A stretch of DNA of 27,340 nucleotides from Prevotella sp. UBA2711 (GTDB lineage: Bacteria > Bacteroidota > Bacteroidia > Bacteroidales > Bacteroidaceae). The position numbers and the translations under genes were made by a program. Under the pieces are notes generated by a model. It had not been told where the DNA came from, searched no databases, and saw only the letters and a program-made list of their open reading frames with translations. The stretch spans positions 214,219 to 241,558 of the forward strand of contig DEKX01000028.1 of NCBI GenBank assembly GCA_002354095.1, read 5' to 3'. Below, one piece after another: positions 1-8,138 of the stretch; position 1 is the first letter of the stretch, and every line of letters starts with the position of its first letter.

Positions 1-800
1 CATCCGTGCTCGTCGTCACCGATCAACAGACGCTTTGGATCAGTTGACAGAGTGGTCTTACCTGTACCAGAGAGACCGAAGAAGATTGCAGTATTCTTAC
101 CTTCCATATCAGTGTTGGCTGAACAGTGCATAGAAGCGATACCCTGCAGAGGCAGATAGTAGTTCTGCATAGAGAACATACCCTTCTTCATCTCACCACC
201 ATACCATGTGTTGATGATGCACTGCTCGCGAGAAGTAGTGTTGAAGGCAACACAAGTCTCAGAGTTCAGACCCAGTTCCTTGTAGTTCTCTACCTTTGCC
301 TTAGAAGCATTGTAGATAACAAAGTTAGGCTCAAACTTCTCGAGTTCCTCAGCTGTTGGCTGGATGAACATGTTCTTTACGAAGTGAGCCTGCCATGCAA
401 CCTCTACGATAAAGCGAACAGCCAGACGTGTAGCTTCATTGGCACCACAGAAAGCATCAACTACATACAGTTCCTTATTGCAAAGTTCTTCGATAGCGAT
501 TTTCTTAACCTTGGCCCAAACTTCCTCGCTCATGGGGTGGTTATCATTCTTGTACTCCTCAGTTGTCCACCATACCTTGTCCTTAGACTGCTCGTCGCAA
601 ACAATGTACTTGTCCTTAGGAGAACGGCCAGTGTAGATACCTGTCATTACGTTAACAGCGTTCAACTCTGTGTTTACACCTTTGTCGAAACCTGTCAAGC
701 CTGCTTTTGTCTCCTCCTCAAAGAGATACTCATACGAAGGATTGTGTGCAATCACCTTAGAACCGGTGATACCATACTGTGTCAAATCTAAATTTGCCAT
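1..800 (-). CDS. pckA: Phosphoenolpyruvate carboxykinase (ATP), N-terminal part, cut by window edge
   Basis: This enzyme interconverts oxaloacetate and PEP using ATP/ADP in the cytoplasm. In succinate-producing Bacteroidales it often runs in the CO2-fixing direction (family knowledge). About 266 codons are present, from MANLDLTQYG at 800 to the left edge, where the frame is still open. Visible signatures are TGRSPKDKYIV in the N-terminal half, the substrate-site stretch NTWYGGEMKKGMFS, and the P-loop GLSGTGKTT at about residues 242-250, which is where ATP-type PEPCK has it. The frame then continues LLIGDDEHGW, the start of the metal-binding region. The start is the first ATG after a TAnnTTTG -7 box. 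The gene is divergent from upp and alone on its strand as far as can be seen. The C-terminal half lies outside the window, so intactness cannot be judged. Confidence 0.97.
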   Translation of the reverse strand, partial: MANLDLTQYGITGSKVIAHNPSYEYLFEEETKAGLTGFDKGVNTELNAVNVMTGIYTGRSPKDKYIVCDEQSKDKVWWTTEEYKNDNHPMSEEVWAKVKKIAIEELCNKELYVVDAFCGANEATRLAVRFIVEVAWQAHFVKNMFIQPTAEELEKFEPNFVIYNASKAKVENYKELGLNSETCVAFNTTSREQCIINTWYGGEMKKGMFSMQNYYLPLQGIASMHCSANTDMEGKNTAIFFGLSGTGKTTLSTDPKRLLIGDDEHG

Positions 801-853
801 AACTTTTAAATATTTAATTGAAAATTCCTATTACCTATTTCTTTTACCGACCG

Positions 854-861
854 CAAAGTTA
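854..861 (-). promoter_or_regulatory. -7 box of the pckA promoter
   Basis: The minus strand reads TAACTTTG, matching the Bacteroidetes -7 consensus TAnnTTTG, 53 bases before the pckA ATG. No good TTTG -33 box sits 19-21 bases upstream, so this is supported by the -7 element and position only. Confidence 0.6.
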
Positions 862-989
862 CATATTTTAATTGAGATACGAAGAACTGAGAATAGAGAA
901 TTAAGTATTTTTACCGCTTTTTAGAGTTAAAGTATTTAAAAAACCACCTACTCGCTCTACTTTTGTCACGTTGACTTGGCAAAAATGTT

Positions 990-997
990 TATCTTTG
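990..997 (+). promoter_or_regulatory. -7 box of the upp promoter
   Basis: TATCTTTG matches TAnnTTTG, 23 bases before the upp ATG. Candidate -33 sequences (TTTG at 962-965, TTG at 971-973) are spaced 24 and 16 bases away, off the usual 19-21, so the upstream half is uncertain. The short leader contains no obvious hairpin. Confidence 0.6.
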
Positions 998-1020
998 CAC
1001 TCATTAAATCCTAACAATCT

Positions 1021-1713
1021 ATGAAAGTTATTAATTTTGCAGAACAAAACAGCGTAATCAACAAATTCATGGCTGAGCTACGCGACAAGAACTACCAGAG
1101 GAACCGTTTGACTTTCCGTCATAATGTGGAACGCATTGGTGAGATGATGGCTTATGAGATTTCTAAATCATTGGAGTATAAGCCCAAAACCGTCAAAACT
1201 CCCTTGGGGCAGCTTGACATTCCCTTGTTCAAGGAGGAAGATATGGTGATTGCCACGGTATTGCGTGCAGGCCTACCTTTCCATCAAGGCTTTCTCAATG
1301 TATTTGACGGTGCTGACAATGCTTTTGTTTCGGCTTTCCGCATGTATTTGAATCGCGAACATACAGAAGTGGGTGTTCATACAGAGTATATAGCTACACC
1401 AAGCGTAAAAGGTAAAACTTTGCTGCTTGTCGATCCGATGCTTGCCACGGGTGGCAGTCTGGCTGCAGCTATTGAGGCTCTTCTTCAGGCTGGTAAGCCT
1501 AAAACAATTCATGTATGTTGTGTCATTGCAGCGCCTGAGGGTATTGAAGTAGTAAAAGCGGCTTTACCAGAAGGTTCTACCATTTGGTGTGCTGCCATTG
1601 ACGAAGGTATGAACGAACAGAAATATATTGTTCCTGGCTTCGGTGATTGCGGTGACCTCTGTTATGGTGAGAAACTGCAATCCTTCCGTAAGATAGCAGA
1701 CAAGAATAGATAA
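1021..1713 (+). CDS. upp: Uracil phosphoribosyltransferase
   Basis: This pyrimidine-salvage enzyme makes UMP from uracil and PRPP in the cytoplasm. The 230-residue protein has the type I phosphoribosyltransferase PRPP loop DPMLATGGS at residues 138-146. The uracil-site C-terminal motif YIVPGFGDCGDLCYG is at 202-216, close to the family pattern YIVPGxGDxGDxxFG. TVLRAGLPF at 79-87 is the conserved RAGL segment. It is about 20 residues longer than the common 208-210-residue form; the extra length is an N-terminal extension. The ATG at 1021 follows a -7 box by 23 bases. It is monocistronic: divergent from pckA and convergent with korB, with a shared terminator downstream. Confidence 0.96.
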   Translation: MKVINFAEQNSVINKFMAELRDKNYQRNRLTFRHNVERIGEMMAYEISKSLEYKPKTVKTPLGQLDIPLFKEEDMVIATVLRAGLPFHQGFLNVFDGADNAFVSAFRMYLNREHTEVGVHTEYIATPSVKGKTLLLVDPMLATGGSLAAAIEALLQAGKPKTIHVCCVIAAPEGIEVVKAALPEGSTIWCAAIDEGMNEQKYIVPGFGDCGDLCYGEKLQSFRKIADKNR

Positions 1714-1766
1714 GAAAAGACAAATAACAATTAAATAACGATCTTCTACCAAAAGGATAAAAAGAA

Positions 1767-1797
1767 AAGGCATCCCAAGCGGATGCCTTCTTCTTTT
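1767..1797. terminator. Bidirectional rho-independent terminator between upp and korB
   Basis: AAGGCATCC (1767-1775) pairs perfectly with GGATGCCTT (1781-1789) around the loop CAAGC. The plus strand continues CTTCTTTTTT. The minus strand continues with a T-rich run (from 1766 downwards), so the hairpin can stop both convergent genes. Confidence 0.88.
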
Positions 1798-1800
1798 TTA

Positions 1801-2805
1801 CTATTTTACCTCCCAAATATCATTGGTTTCGAGGAGTTCTGAGAAATTATGATATTTCTTCTGACTGCTCACCTCAGCTATCTGAGCATGTACGGCCTCA
1901 TCGTAGGTGGGAGCATCCACATCGCGAATCACACCTAAAGCTATGGGGAATCCATCTCCATTACCCATCAAAGCAAGTTTCAGTTGGAGTGTATTATCCT
2001 CGCAATGAGCATCGTGAATAAGTACATCTTTCAGCGTGTATCCGTCTTCACCCAGACGAACCACCTTCAATCCGAAGCCTTCCTGGACAAGTCCGTACTC
2101 GTCATTTTCACCAAATACGAGCTTGTGACCATGACGAACATAAATAGCATTCTTCTTACGTCCTTCTTTATTATATACACTTTCGTGTGCACCATCATTA
2201 AAGATAACGCAGTTCTGCAGGATCTCACAGACAGCAGCACCTTTATGTTCATAAGCAGCTTTCAGAATTTCTACAGTTCCTGCAGCATCGGTGGCCACGG
2301 CACGGGCAAAGAAATGTCCACGTGCACCGAAACAGAGCTCAGCAGGACGGAAGGGATCCTCTACTGTTCCATAAGGACTTGACTTTGAAACGAATCCACG
2401 AGGTGACGTAGGCGAATATTGTCCCTTGGTCAATCCATAGATACGGTTGTTAAGCAGAATCATATTCAGATTGATGTTACGACGATTGGCATGAATGAAA
2501 TGGTTTCCTCCAATAGCCAATCCGTCACCATCACCAGAGACCTGCCAAACAGTGAGGTTCGGGTTAGCAACCTTAGCACCGGTAGCAATAGCTGCGGCAC
2601 GACCGTGAATCGTGTTCATTCCGTAAGTAGCCATATAGTGAGGCAGACGGCTCGAACATCCGATACCAGAGATGACGGCGATGTCTTTAGGAGCTACTCC
2701 GATCTCTGCCATTGCCTTATGTAATGAAGCCAGGAAGAAGTGGTCTCCACATCCAGGACACCAACGGGGCTGGCCTTTCTTGAAATCATTTGCTGTATAA
2801 CTCAT
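1801..2805 (-). CDS. korB: 2-oxoglutarate:ferredoxin oxidoreductase, beta subunit
   Basis: This is the TPP-binding subunit of a 2-oxoacid:ferredoxin oxidoreductase, which oxidises 2-oxoglutarate to succinyl-CoA or runs in reverse. The 334-residue protein has WCPGCGD at 15-21 (first Fe-S cysteines), IGCSSRLPHY at 48-57, and the TPP/Mg site GDGDGLAIGGNH at 91-102 followed by NNRIYGLTKGQYSPTS. A later Cys pair is in CEILQNC. The IYGLTKGQYSPT stretch fits KorB-type beta subunits better than pyruvate-type ones, but substrate choice (2-oxoglutarate or another 2-oxoacid) is inferred. It lies 27 bases after korA, with an A-rich repeat in the gap. No separate ferredoxin-like delta subunit gene is nearby. 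Confidence 0.93.
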   Translation of the reverse strand: MSYTANDFKKGQPRWCPGCGDHFFLASLHKAMAEIGVAPKDIAVISGIGCSSRLPHYMATYGMNTIHGRAAAIATGAKVANPNLTVWQVSGDGDGLAIGGNHFIHANRRNINLNMILLNNRIYGLTKGQYSPTSPRGFVSKSSPYGTVEDPFRPAELCFGARGHFFARAVATDAAGTVEILKAAYEHKGAAVCEILQNCVIFNDGAHESVYNKEGRKKNAIYVRHGHKLVFGENDEYGLVQEGFGLKVVRLGEDGYTLKDVLIHDAHCEDNTLQLKLALMGNGDGFPIALGVIRDVDAPTYDEAVHAQIAEVSSQKKYHNFSELLETNDIWEVK

Positions 2806-2841
2806 TGTTTTACCTTTTTACTTTTTTACCTTTTACTTTTT
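2806..2841 (-). repeat. A-rich GTAAAAGGTAAAA repeat before korB
   Basis: On the minus strand the korA-korB gap is a tandem of GTAAAAGGTAAAAAA and GTAAAAAGGTAAAA ending just before the korB ATG. The 20-base stretch at 2822-2841 is identical to 16743-16762 before sufC. The repeat begins within the last korA codons. It may act as an A-rich translation-initiation leader; no function is proven. Confidence 0.7.
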
Positions 2842-4677
2842 CAAGATATCCTCAAATGCGTTGACTAACTCTTCAACAACAAAGGGCTGACCTTTGACCT
2901 GATTAAATTTGAAAGGTACAAAGTTGTCGACCTTCATGCGCAGATATGCGGCTAACTGACCCATATTCTGCTCAGCCACAACCACCTTTTTGTACTTAGA
3001 GAGCACCTCAGCAGTATTCTTAGGCAGTGGGTTCAAGTACTTAAACTGTGCAAGCGCAACTTTATTTCCTTTTGCCCTCAGTTCGTCCATAGCAGCATGC
3101 AGATGACCATAGGTGGAACCGAAACCAACAACGAGCAGTTCAGCATCTGCCGCATCGCCCTCGACCTCCAAGTCTGGAACCTGAATATTGGCTATCTTCT
3201 GCTGACGCAGACGAGTCATCAAATCGTGGTTCTCCGGATTGGTAGAAATAGCTCCTGTCTCGGAATCTTTTTCCAAGCCACCAAGGATATGGGTAAAGCC
3301 TTCACGACCTGGGACTGCCCAATAACGAGTACCATTCTCTGCTCGCATGTAAGGAGTCCATTTTCCCTTCAGCTCTTCCGGAACATAAGGCGGATTAATA
3401 GCGTCGAGTTTAGCCATCTCTGGAAGTTTGAATGCGCCTGAACCATTGGCGATATAGGCATCTGTCAGCAATACTACTGGAGTCATGTGCTCCAGAGCTA
3501 TCTTACATGCCTGATACGCAGCATCAAAACAGTCGGCAGGACTCGTTGCAGCCAGCACTGGCATTGGGCTTTCACCGTTACGGCCAAAAAGCACCTGCAA
3601 GAGGTCGGTCTGCTCTGACTTAGTAGGAAGACCTGTAGCAGGACCACCACGCTGTACGTCGAGAACAACGAGAGGCAACTCCATAATCACGGCGAGGTTC
3701 ATCGTCTCTGACTTCAGACAAATACCAGGACCTGACGTTGATGTCACACCCAGGGCTCCGGCAAAGGAGGCTCCAAGAGCAGAAGCAGCGCCACTGATTT
3801 CGTCTTCACACTGAACAGTAATGACGCCACATGACTTATGCTTCGACAATTCGTGCAGTACATCGGTAGCAGGAGTGATAGGATAACTGCCCAGATAGAG
3901 TTTCAGACCTGCTTTCTCAGCAGCAGCAATGAAGCCATAGGCAGTAGCCTTATTTCCTGTGATATCCATATAGCGTCCAGGAGCCTTCTCTTTCGTCTCC
4001 ACACGGTACACATTCACTGCACTGGAGTGGGTATTATGCCCATAGTCGTAACCGGCCTGTACTACCTTGATATTATTCTCGGCAATCTGAGGTTTCTTAG
4101 CAAATTTGTCACGAAGGAAATTGGATACCAGTGAGAGGTCGCGGTCAAAGAGCCAGCAGACCAGTCCGAGGGCAAACATATTACGGCACTTCAAAATGGC
4201 TTTGTTATCCATTCCCGTATCAGCGAGACAGTCCTTCACCATTGTGGTCAAGGGGCACTGGATGACACGGTCGGGGTCGATGCCCAACTCGCCCAGGTAG
4301 TCATCGCTTTTGAACTCAGCTTTCTTCAAGTCATTAGGACCGAAGGAGTCGGTATCGATGATGATGGTAGCCTGTGGCTTAGAATACTTCAACTGTGTCT
4401 TCAGGGCAGCAGCGTTCATTGCTACCAACACGTCACACTTGTCACCTGGCGTATACACTTTACCTGCACCGATATGTACCTGGAAGCCACTCACACCAGT
4501 CAGTGAACCTTGCGGGGCGCGGATATCAGCAGGATAGTCGGGAAACGTAGAAATACCATTACCAACGGTAGCACTTACCGTGGAAAAAATGTTACCAGCA
4601 AGTTGCATACCGTCTCCAGAGTCACCTGAAAAACGAACAACCACCTGGTCAAGTTCTTTTACTTCTAATTCAGCCAT
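2833..4677 (-). CDS. korA: 2-oxoglutarate:ferredoxin oxidoreductase, fused gamma-alpha subunit
   Basis: Partner of KorB. The 614-residue protein is a gamma-alpha fusion. The gamma domain (about residues 8-200) opens with VVVRFSGDSGDGMQLAGNIF and carries FPDYPADIRAPQG. The alpha domain (from about 243) has GFIAAAEKAGLKLYLGSYPI followed by TPATDV, then CEDEISGAASALGASFAGAL, TSTSGPG and the LPLVVLDVQRGGPATGLPT stretch typical of ferredoxin oxidoreductase alpha subunits. It is full length for the fused Bacteroidetes form. The ATG at 4677 follows a promoter with a 20-base spacer. It forms a two-gene operon with korB. The physiological electron acceptor is presumably ferredoxin. Confidence 0.93.
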   Translation of the reverse strand: MAELEVKELDQVVVRFSGDSGDGMQLAGNIFSTVSATVGNGISTFPDYPADIRAPQGSLTGVSGFQVHIGAGKVYTPGDKCDVLVAMNAAALKTQLKYSKPQATIIIDTDSFGPNDLKKAEFKSDDYLGELGIDPDRVIQCPLTTMVKDCLADTGMDNKAILKCRNMFALGLVCWLFDRDLSLVSNFLRDKFAKKPQIAENNIKVVQAGYDYGHNTHSSAVNVYRVETKEKAPGRYMDITGNKATAYGFIAAAEKAGLKLYLGSYPITPATDVLHELSKHKSCGVITVQCEDEISGAASALGASFAGALGVTSTSGPGICLKSETMNLAVIMELPLVVLDVQRGGPATGLPTKSEQTDLLQVLFGRNGESPMPVLAATSPADCFDAAYQACKIALEHMTPVVLLTDAYIANGSGAFKLPEMAKLDAINPPYVPEELKGKWTPYMRAENGTRYWAVPGREGFTHILGGLEKDSETGAISTNPENHDLMTRLRQQKIANIQVPDLEVEGDAADAELLVVGFGSTYGHLHAAMDELRAKGNKVALAQFKYLNPLPKNTAEVLSKYKKVVVAEQNMGQLAAYLRMKVDNFVPFKFNQVKGQPFVVEELVNAFEDILKK

Positions 4678-4717
4678 AATTATATATCAATGTATTCTCT
4701 TCCGATTAAAAACCGTG

Positions 4718-4749
4718 CAAAGTTCGCAAATATTCATTGAATAGCCAAA
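4718..4749 (-). promoter_or_regulatory. korAB promoter
   Basis: The minus strand carries TTTG (4746-4749), exactly 20 bases, then GAACTTTG (4718-4725). This is one mismatch (G for T) from the Bacteroidetes -7 consensus TAnnTTTG, with ideal spacing. It starts 41 bases before the korA ATG, just beyond the terminator of the upstream cluster. Confidence 0.75.
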
Positions 4750-4764
4750 CATTTTGCAATAAAA

Positions 4765-4801
4765 ATGCAGTTCCTGCCTGTTTTTAAGGGAGGAACTGCA
4801 T
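4765..4801 (-). terminator. Terminator of the lipoprotein/YARHG cluster
   Basis: ATGCAGTTCCT (4765-4775) pairs perfectly with AGGAACTGCAT (4791-4801), an 11-bp stem. Read on the minus strand it is followed by TTTTATTGC. It lies 16 bases after the stop of the last gene in the cluster and just upstream of the korA -33 box. Confidence 0.87.
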
Positions 4802-4817
4802 GATTATACAAAAAATC

Positions 4818-5615
4818 TTATTTCAACAAACCTTGTATGAATGACCATTCACTCTCATACGACTTCACCTTGATGAGAGCCTGATGTGTAACAATATACT
4901 CAGAAAGCCCCTCGCGGTTAGCTCCCTCATGCCAATCGTAGGTATAGCCAAGTTGAGTCCAAGGTAGTGGGCTGTCATCCTCGTATGCCGAAGCAAAACT
5001 ATAGCGATACCACTCTCGGAAATTTGTCTCACCCACCGTATAAGTTGTATCCGCATAGGCAGGAAATTCAAGTCCTGCTGATGTTGTAGTGATATCAGGG
5101 TCATGGGCAGGACGGAACATATAGGTGGGGTCGGCATAAAACTGCACCATGATGTTATAGTCACAATCGGGACTCAGTCCATACATCTGTATCATTCGCA
5201 TGTGGGCAGCCACACTGTCAAGCCCTTCGTAGGCATCCTTTTTGCGTAACCAGTCAACAGGCAGTGTAGCCCAGGTACCCAGTTCTCGGTCGATACGATA
5301 AACACCTTCTTTCCCGAAAAAACGCTGTAATCGACTGGAATCCACCAGTGTCACCAACAGCACCATGTCCTTACCATCAATGGTAGCCCATTCCTCTCCT
5401 GGCGTACCTTTTTTCACGGGCATCAGGTTTTTAGAAATCTTCGAAGCATCAAGAACCTTAGCATCTTGAATGGCAGCATCCAGTTGAGCCAGCAGTAAAG
5501 AGTCGTTCTCATACCATGGAGTAGTCTCTCCTGCTATATTTGTCTGTGCTTGTTTATTACCACATGCACAGAATGCCAATAACACGACAAAGAGTCCTAT
5601 CAAATTTCTCATCAT
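4818..5615 (-). CDS. Lipoprotein of unknown function (265 aa)
   Basis: I do not recognise a family. The N-terminus MMRNLIGLFVVLLAFCACGN is a lipoprotein signal peptide; lipidation at Cys18 (preceded by FCA) is more likely than Cys16. The mature protein is soluble-looking and rich in Trp/Tyr, with no internal membrane segment. It includes a stretch on an energy-like phrase WATIDGKDMVLLVTLVDSS and a Cys in PDCDYNIMVQFYADPTYM. It probably sits on the inner leaflet of the outer membrane or the periplasmic face. It is the last gene of the cluster; its start is 10 bases after the stop of the small frame 5626-5754, and a terminator follows. The second Met (5612) is an equally good start. Confidence 0.8.
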   Translation of the reverse strand: MMRNLIGLFVVLLAFCACGNKQAQTNIAGETTPWYENDSLLLAQLDAAIQDAKVLDASKISKNLMPVKKGTPGEEWATIDGKDMVLLVTLVDSSRLQRFFGKEGVYRIDRELGTWATLPVDWLRKKDAYEGLDSVAAHMRMIQMYGLSPDCDYNIMVQFYADPTYMFRPAHDPDITTTSAGLEFPAYADTTYTVGETNFREWYRYSFASAYEDDSPLPWTQLGYTYDWHEGANREGLSEYIVTHQALIKVKSYESEWSFIQGLLK

Positions 5616-5625
5616 ATCTTTTTGT

Positions 5626-5754
5626 TTAAAGTTCTTCTTTCTGTTTTTTTTTACTCATAGTAAAGGTTTTCTCACCATCAGTGATCAACCATCCGTGATA
5701 GTTGGTCTTGCGTAGGTTAGTCCACATCTGACTGATCAACATCGCCCATAACAT
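5626..5754 (-). CDS. Possible small overlapping ORF (42 aa) or frameshifted tail of the YARHG gene
   Basis: Frame on the minus strand, shifted by one base from the upstream YARHG gene and overlapping its last 38 bases. From the ATG at 5754 it reads MLWAMLISQMWTNLRKTNYH and ends with a lysine-rich tail, QKEEL, then TAA at 5626. A middle part GWLITDGEKTFTM looks like ordinary protein. It fills the otherwise empty 101-base gap before the 265-aa lipoprotein. It may be a real small protein, a chance frame, or the original C-terminus of the YARHG protein after a frameshift. Nothing in the sequence decides between these. Confidence 0.35.
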   Translation of the reverse strand: MLWAMLISQMWTNLRKTNYHGWLITDGEKTFTMSKKKQKEEL

Positions 5755-6424
5755 CGGCAGGATGGAGTCCCGGTTCTACAGCCTCCTCGCTCTTGATGAG
5801 TTCCATGTTGGTCTGCTCGATGATGTTGAGCTTGATGGCAGCATTGCTCGTTCCTGGCTTATACCACCATTTTTTGCTGAAATAATCTCGCAAGTCTTCC
5901 GTTTGGAAGGTATAGCCATGCCGAGCCAAAATCTCGTTGCGCATCAGTCGCAACTGCTCTCTCGGAATATTCATCAGATAAGGGGTGTTCAGCAGGGTGT
6001 TATTGATAACATCCTCCCAATTAGTATTGATGAGATTAGCCTGCTGAGCGTCACAATGGTTCTCATTGTCGGGTGTCAGCAACATCGTCCACATAGCATC
6101 ACCATTGGGCTTACGAACAGCCAGGAAATACATGCCGTCCTTGCGGACATACTGTACACGCCATCCGAACTCGGCAAAACGGATAGGGCAATCCTCAGCC
6201 TGCCTACTGGGTATGATCTTATACTCGCCATTTTTACCCGTCACTTTCTCAAGGGTCAACTCATTGTCTTGGGCTGTAGTCATATAAACGATGGTACCCA
6301 TTCTCACCTCCTGGACGGTATATAGACTTCGTCCGTCCCAAAACTTATCTCCCTTCTTAATAGTCTGTGCCTGTAGGCTGAGTGTAGCCATCAAAGCCAT
6401 GAACAGAAATAGTTCTTTTTTCAT
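5717..6424 (-). CDS. Secreted YARHG-domain protein (235 aa)
   Basis: The N-terminus MKKELFLFMALMATLSLQAQ is a Sec signal peptide cleavable near residue 19-20, with no lipobox cysteine, so the protein is predicted periplasmic or exported. Residues of about 150-215 form a YARHG domain: LRLMRNEILARHGYTF, then DLRDYFSKKWWYKP and an amphipathic end. The YARHG family occurs in extracytoplasmic bacterial proteins, with no established reaction. Residues 21-140 are a Trp/Tyr-rich region of unknown fold. The acidic tail (SEEAVEPGLHPADVMGDVDQ) is longer than in the paralogue encoded at 7161-8135. It is 22 bases after the upstream lipoprotein gene and presumably co-transcribed. A different frame continues past its stop (see 5626-5754). 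Confidence 0.82.
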   Translation of the reverse strand: MKKELFLFMALMATLSLQAQTIKKGDKFWDGRSLYTVQEVRMGTIVYMTTAQDNELTLEKVTGKNGEYKIIPSRQAEDCPIRFAEFGWRVQYVRKDGMYFLAVRKPNGDAMWTMLLTPDNENHCDAQQANLINTNWEDVINNTLLNTPYLMNIPREQLRLMRNEILARHGYTFQTEDLRDYFSKKWWYKPGTSNAAIKLNIIEQTNMELIKSEEAVEPGLHPADVMGDVDQSDVD

Positions 6425-6446
6425 ATATCGTATAGTTTTTTAAAGT

Positions 6447-7100
6447 TTAGGCAAAATAATAGAAACGAATCACATAGAATCCCTTATGGTACTCCTCGTC
6501 GTATTCCAATTTCTCCATCGAAGTCAGGATCCTATAGTCACTAAAAGAGTTGACCTTGACGGTGCCGTTAGGCAATTTCTCTTCATTGACATGGTATGTA
6601 CCATCCATCTCGACGAGTCCGTATGCCAAAGCTTTCTCCATAAAGCGTTCGGCATCGGCTTTGTTCTTAAAGCACATGGCTGCCTGTCGGGAGGTGTCTG
6701 CTTGATAGTAGAAGTAGCAGGCATGGGGTGAGGTCGTTTTCAGTTCGTAACCGAAATCCAGTTTCTTTCCTTTTTCGATGCCCCATCCAAAGACGTCTGC
6801 AGACATATCGGCATCACCATCACCAGGGTCGTAAGCATGATAGATAAGGGAGAGTCCGCATTTTTTTGCATTTTCATCAGTCTGGCTTTTCAGCAGCTCC
6901 ACGAAATCACCGAAATTCAGCTGGTCGAAGAACTGATTAAAGGCCTGGTCGTCCTCGTTGGGTGCTTCCACTACAGTGATGCTGTCTTGGTTTGCAAGGG
7001 TAGAATCAGCACCTGCCGTGCTGCTCTCTACCTGTGTAGATTTGTTGCTGCATGCAACTACTATCATCGAAATGGTTAAGAATAAATAGGTTTTCTTCAT
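6447..7100 (-). CDS. Lipoprotein of unknown function (217 aa)
   Basis: No family recognised. The start chosen is the ATG at 7100, giving MKKTYLFLTISMIVVACSNK, a lipoprotein signal peptide with lipidation at Cys17. The longer frame from 7157 would begin inside the -33 element of the promoter at 7127-7158, so it cannot be translated from that transcript. After a Ser/Thr/Asp-rich linker, the mature part is acidic and ends with aromatic residues (GFYVIRFYYFA). A Cys in EKNAKKCGL-like context and one in TSPHACYFYY are present. It is first gene after the internal promoter, followed by a YARHG gene 22 bases on. Confidence 0.8.
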   Translation of the reverse strand: MKKTYLFLTISMIVVACSNKSTQVESSTAGADSTLANQDSITVVEAPNEDDQAFNQFFDQLNFGDFVELLKSQTDENAKKCGLSLIYHAYDPGDGDADMSADVFGWGIEKGKKLDFGYELKTTSPHACYFYYQADTSRQAAMCFKNKADAERFMEKALAYGLVEMDGTYHVNEEKLPNGTVKVNSFSDYRILTSMEKLEYDEEYHKGFYVIRFYYFA

Positions 7101-7126
7101 ATCTTGCATCGGTTTTGGTTTGTTGG

Positions 7127-7158
7127 CAAAGATATAACAAATGTTCGAATTCTCCAAA
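7127..7158 (-). promoter_or_regulatory. Internal promoter of the lipoprotein/YARHG cluster
   Basis: The minus strand reads TTTG (7155-7158), 20 bases, then TATCTTTG (7127-7134). This is a full match to the Bacteroidetes sigma-ABfr consensus. It lies 26 bases before the ATG at 7100 and directly after the stop codon of the upstream YARHG gene, and it fixes the start of the lipoprotein gene. Confidence 0.85.
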
Positions 7159-7160
7159 TA

Positions 7161-8135
7161 TTATTTTGAATTTTCTACATATTTTATTAATTCGATGTTC
7201 AGTTGCTCCACTAATGACAGTTTTATCTGGTCGTTGGATGGAGCAGGATGATACCAAGGCTCCTCCTCAAAAAAATCCGTCAGGTCTTTCGACTGGAAAC
7301 GGTAGCCATGGTATGCCAGTATCTCGTTGCGCATAAAACGAAGCGTTTTCTTGTCCATCTTCGCAAACTGCCGGTCGTTGAGCAGTATGTGGTTGGCATA
7401 CTCGAAGCGACCGCTGGCTCTGTAGTTGTATGGTATACTGAACTGGTACTTCGGACCGTCGGGTTTCCACAGATAGGGCATGTTGTCTGATTCTTCATCC
7501 ACGGAGATGAACTCAAAACCGTCGCGGTTCGGAATCACCCTCCATGTTCCCACCATCTCGTTCACCAACTCATTCGTTGTATCCTCCACCTCATAGATGC
7601 GGATGCAGTCGGTAATCCGGCCGTTGAAGGTAATCACCTCGAAGGCCAATTCGGTACCATTGACGCTAAGTTGAGAACTGTTCCACATCAGCGTCTTCTC
7701 AAACTCACTCTCCTCCTCTGTTACGAAATGACCGTAGAACTGCCTGAGCCACTTCTCTTTGTTGATTTTTTCAGCATCCCACTCCTTTTCATTCGACATC
7801 ACATTCTTCAATCCGTCATTCTTGGTGTAGTAGCAGAGCACGTCCAGTCCGTTCTCCTTCAGATGGCGAACTTTGACGACGTCATGATACTCATATTCAG
7901 GGTTGTTGAGGTCGCGTGTAATCCGGTAAGTATCTTTCTTGTCTGCCATGGGTATGAGCCAGTATTCATATTCTTCGCCCTCGTCCATCGCATGCATTCT
8001 CACTTTGCCGTCGGCCTTTTGGCTTGCGGAGTATACGATTTCCCCGTCATACCAGTTGCCACCGTCAATCTGTGCCTGTGCACCCAGTGTGGCACACAGA
8101 CACAGCAATAGGGTTGTTATTACAGATTTATGCAT
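7161..8135 (-). CDS. Secreted YARHG-domain protein (324 aa)
   Basis: MHKSVITTLLLCLCATLGAQ is a Sec signal peptide with likely cleavage after AQA at 20-22. The central 200 residues are a Trp/Tyr/Glu-rich region with no recognised domain. The C-terminal YARHG domain reads LRFMRNEILAYHGYRF, then DLTDFFEEEPWYHP and VEQLNIELIKYVENSK. It is clearly paralogous to the 235-aa protein at 5717-6424: both have the MRNEILA.HGY core and the same WWY/PWY..P segment. The gene starts 3 bases after the stop of the upstream lipoprotein gene, so it is co-transcribed and possibly translationally coupled. No terminator separates it from the next promoter. Its function is unknown. Confidence 0.82.
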   Translation of the reverse strand: MHKSVITTLLLCLCATLGAQAQIDGGNWYDGEIVYSASQKADGKVRMHAMDEGEEYEYWLIPMADKKDTYRITRDLNNPEYEYHDVVKVRHLKENGLDVLCYYTKNDGLKNVMSNEKEWDAEKINKEKWLRQFYGHFVTEEESEFEKTLMWNSSQLSVNGTELAFEVITFNGRITDCIRIYEVEDTTNELVNEMVGTWRVIPNRDGFEFISVDEESDNMPYLWKPDGPKYQFSIPYNYRASGRFEYANHILLNDRQFAKMDKKTLRFMRNEILAYHGYRFQSKDLTDFFEEEPWYHPAPSNDQIKLSLVEQLNIELIKYVENSK

Positions 8136-8138
8136 AGT

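Noticed and set aside
1801..4677. korAB as a pyruvate:ferredoxin oxidoreductase
   Set aside because: Pyruvate enzymes in this group are usually one long polypeptide; the two-subunit layout and IYGLTKGQYSPT motif fit the 2-oxoglutarate type better, though substrate is not proven.
7101..7157. Upstream start for the 217-aa lipoprotein
   Set aside because: It falls within the promoter and would put 19 residues before a clean lipoprotein signal peptide.
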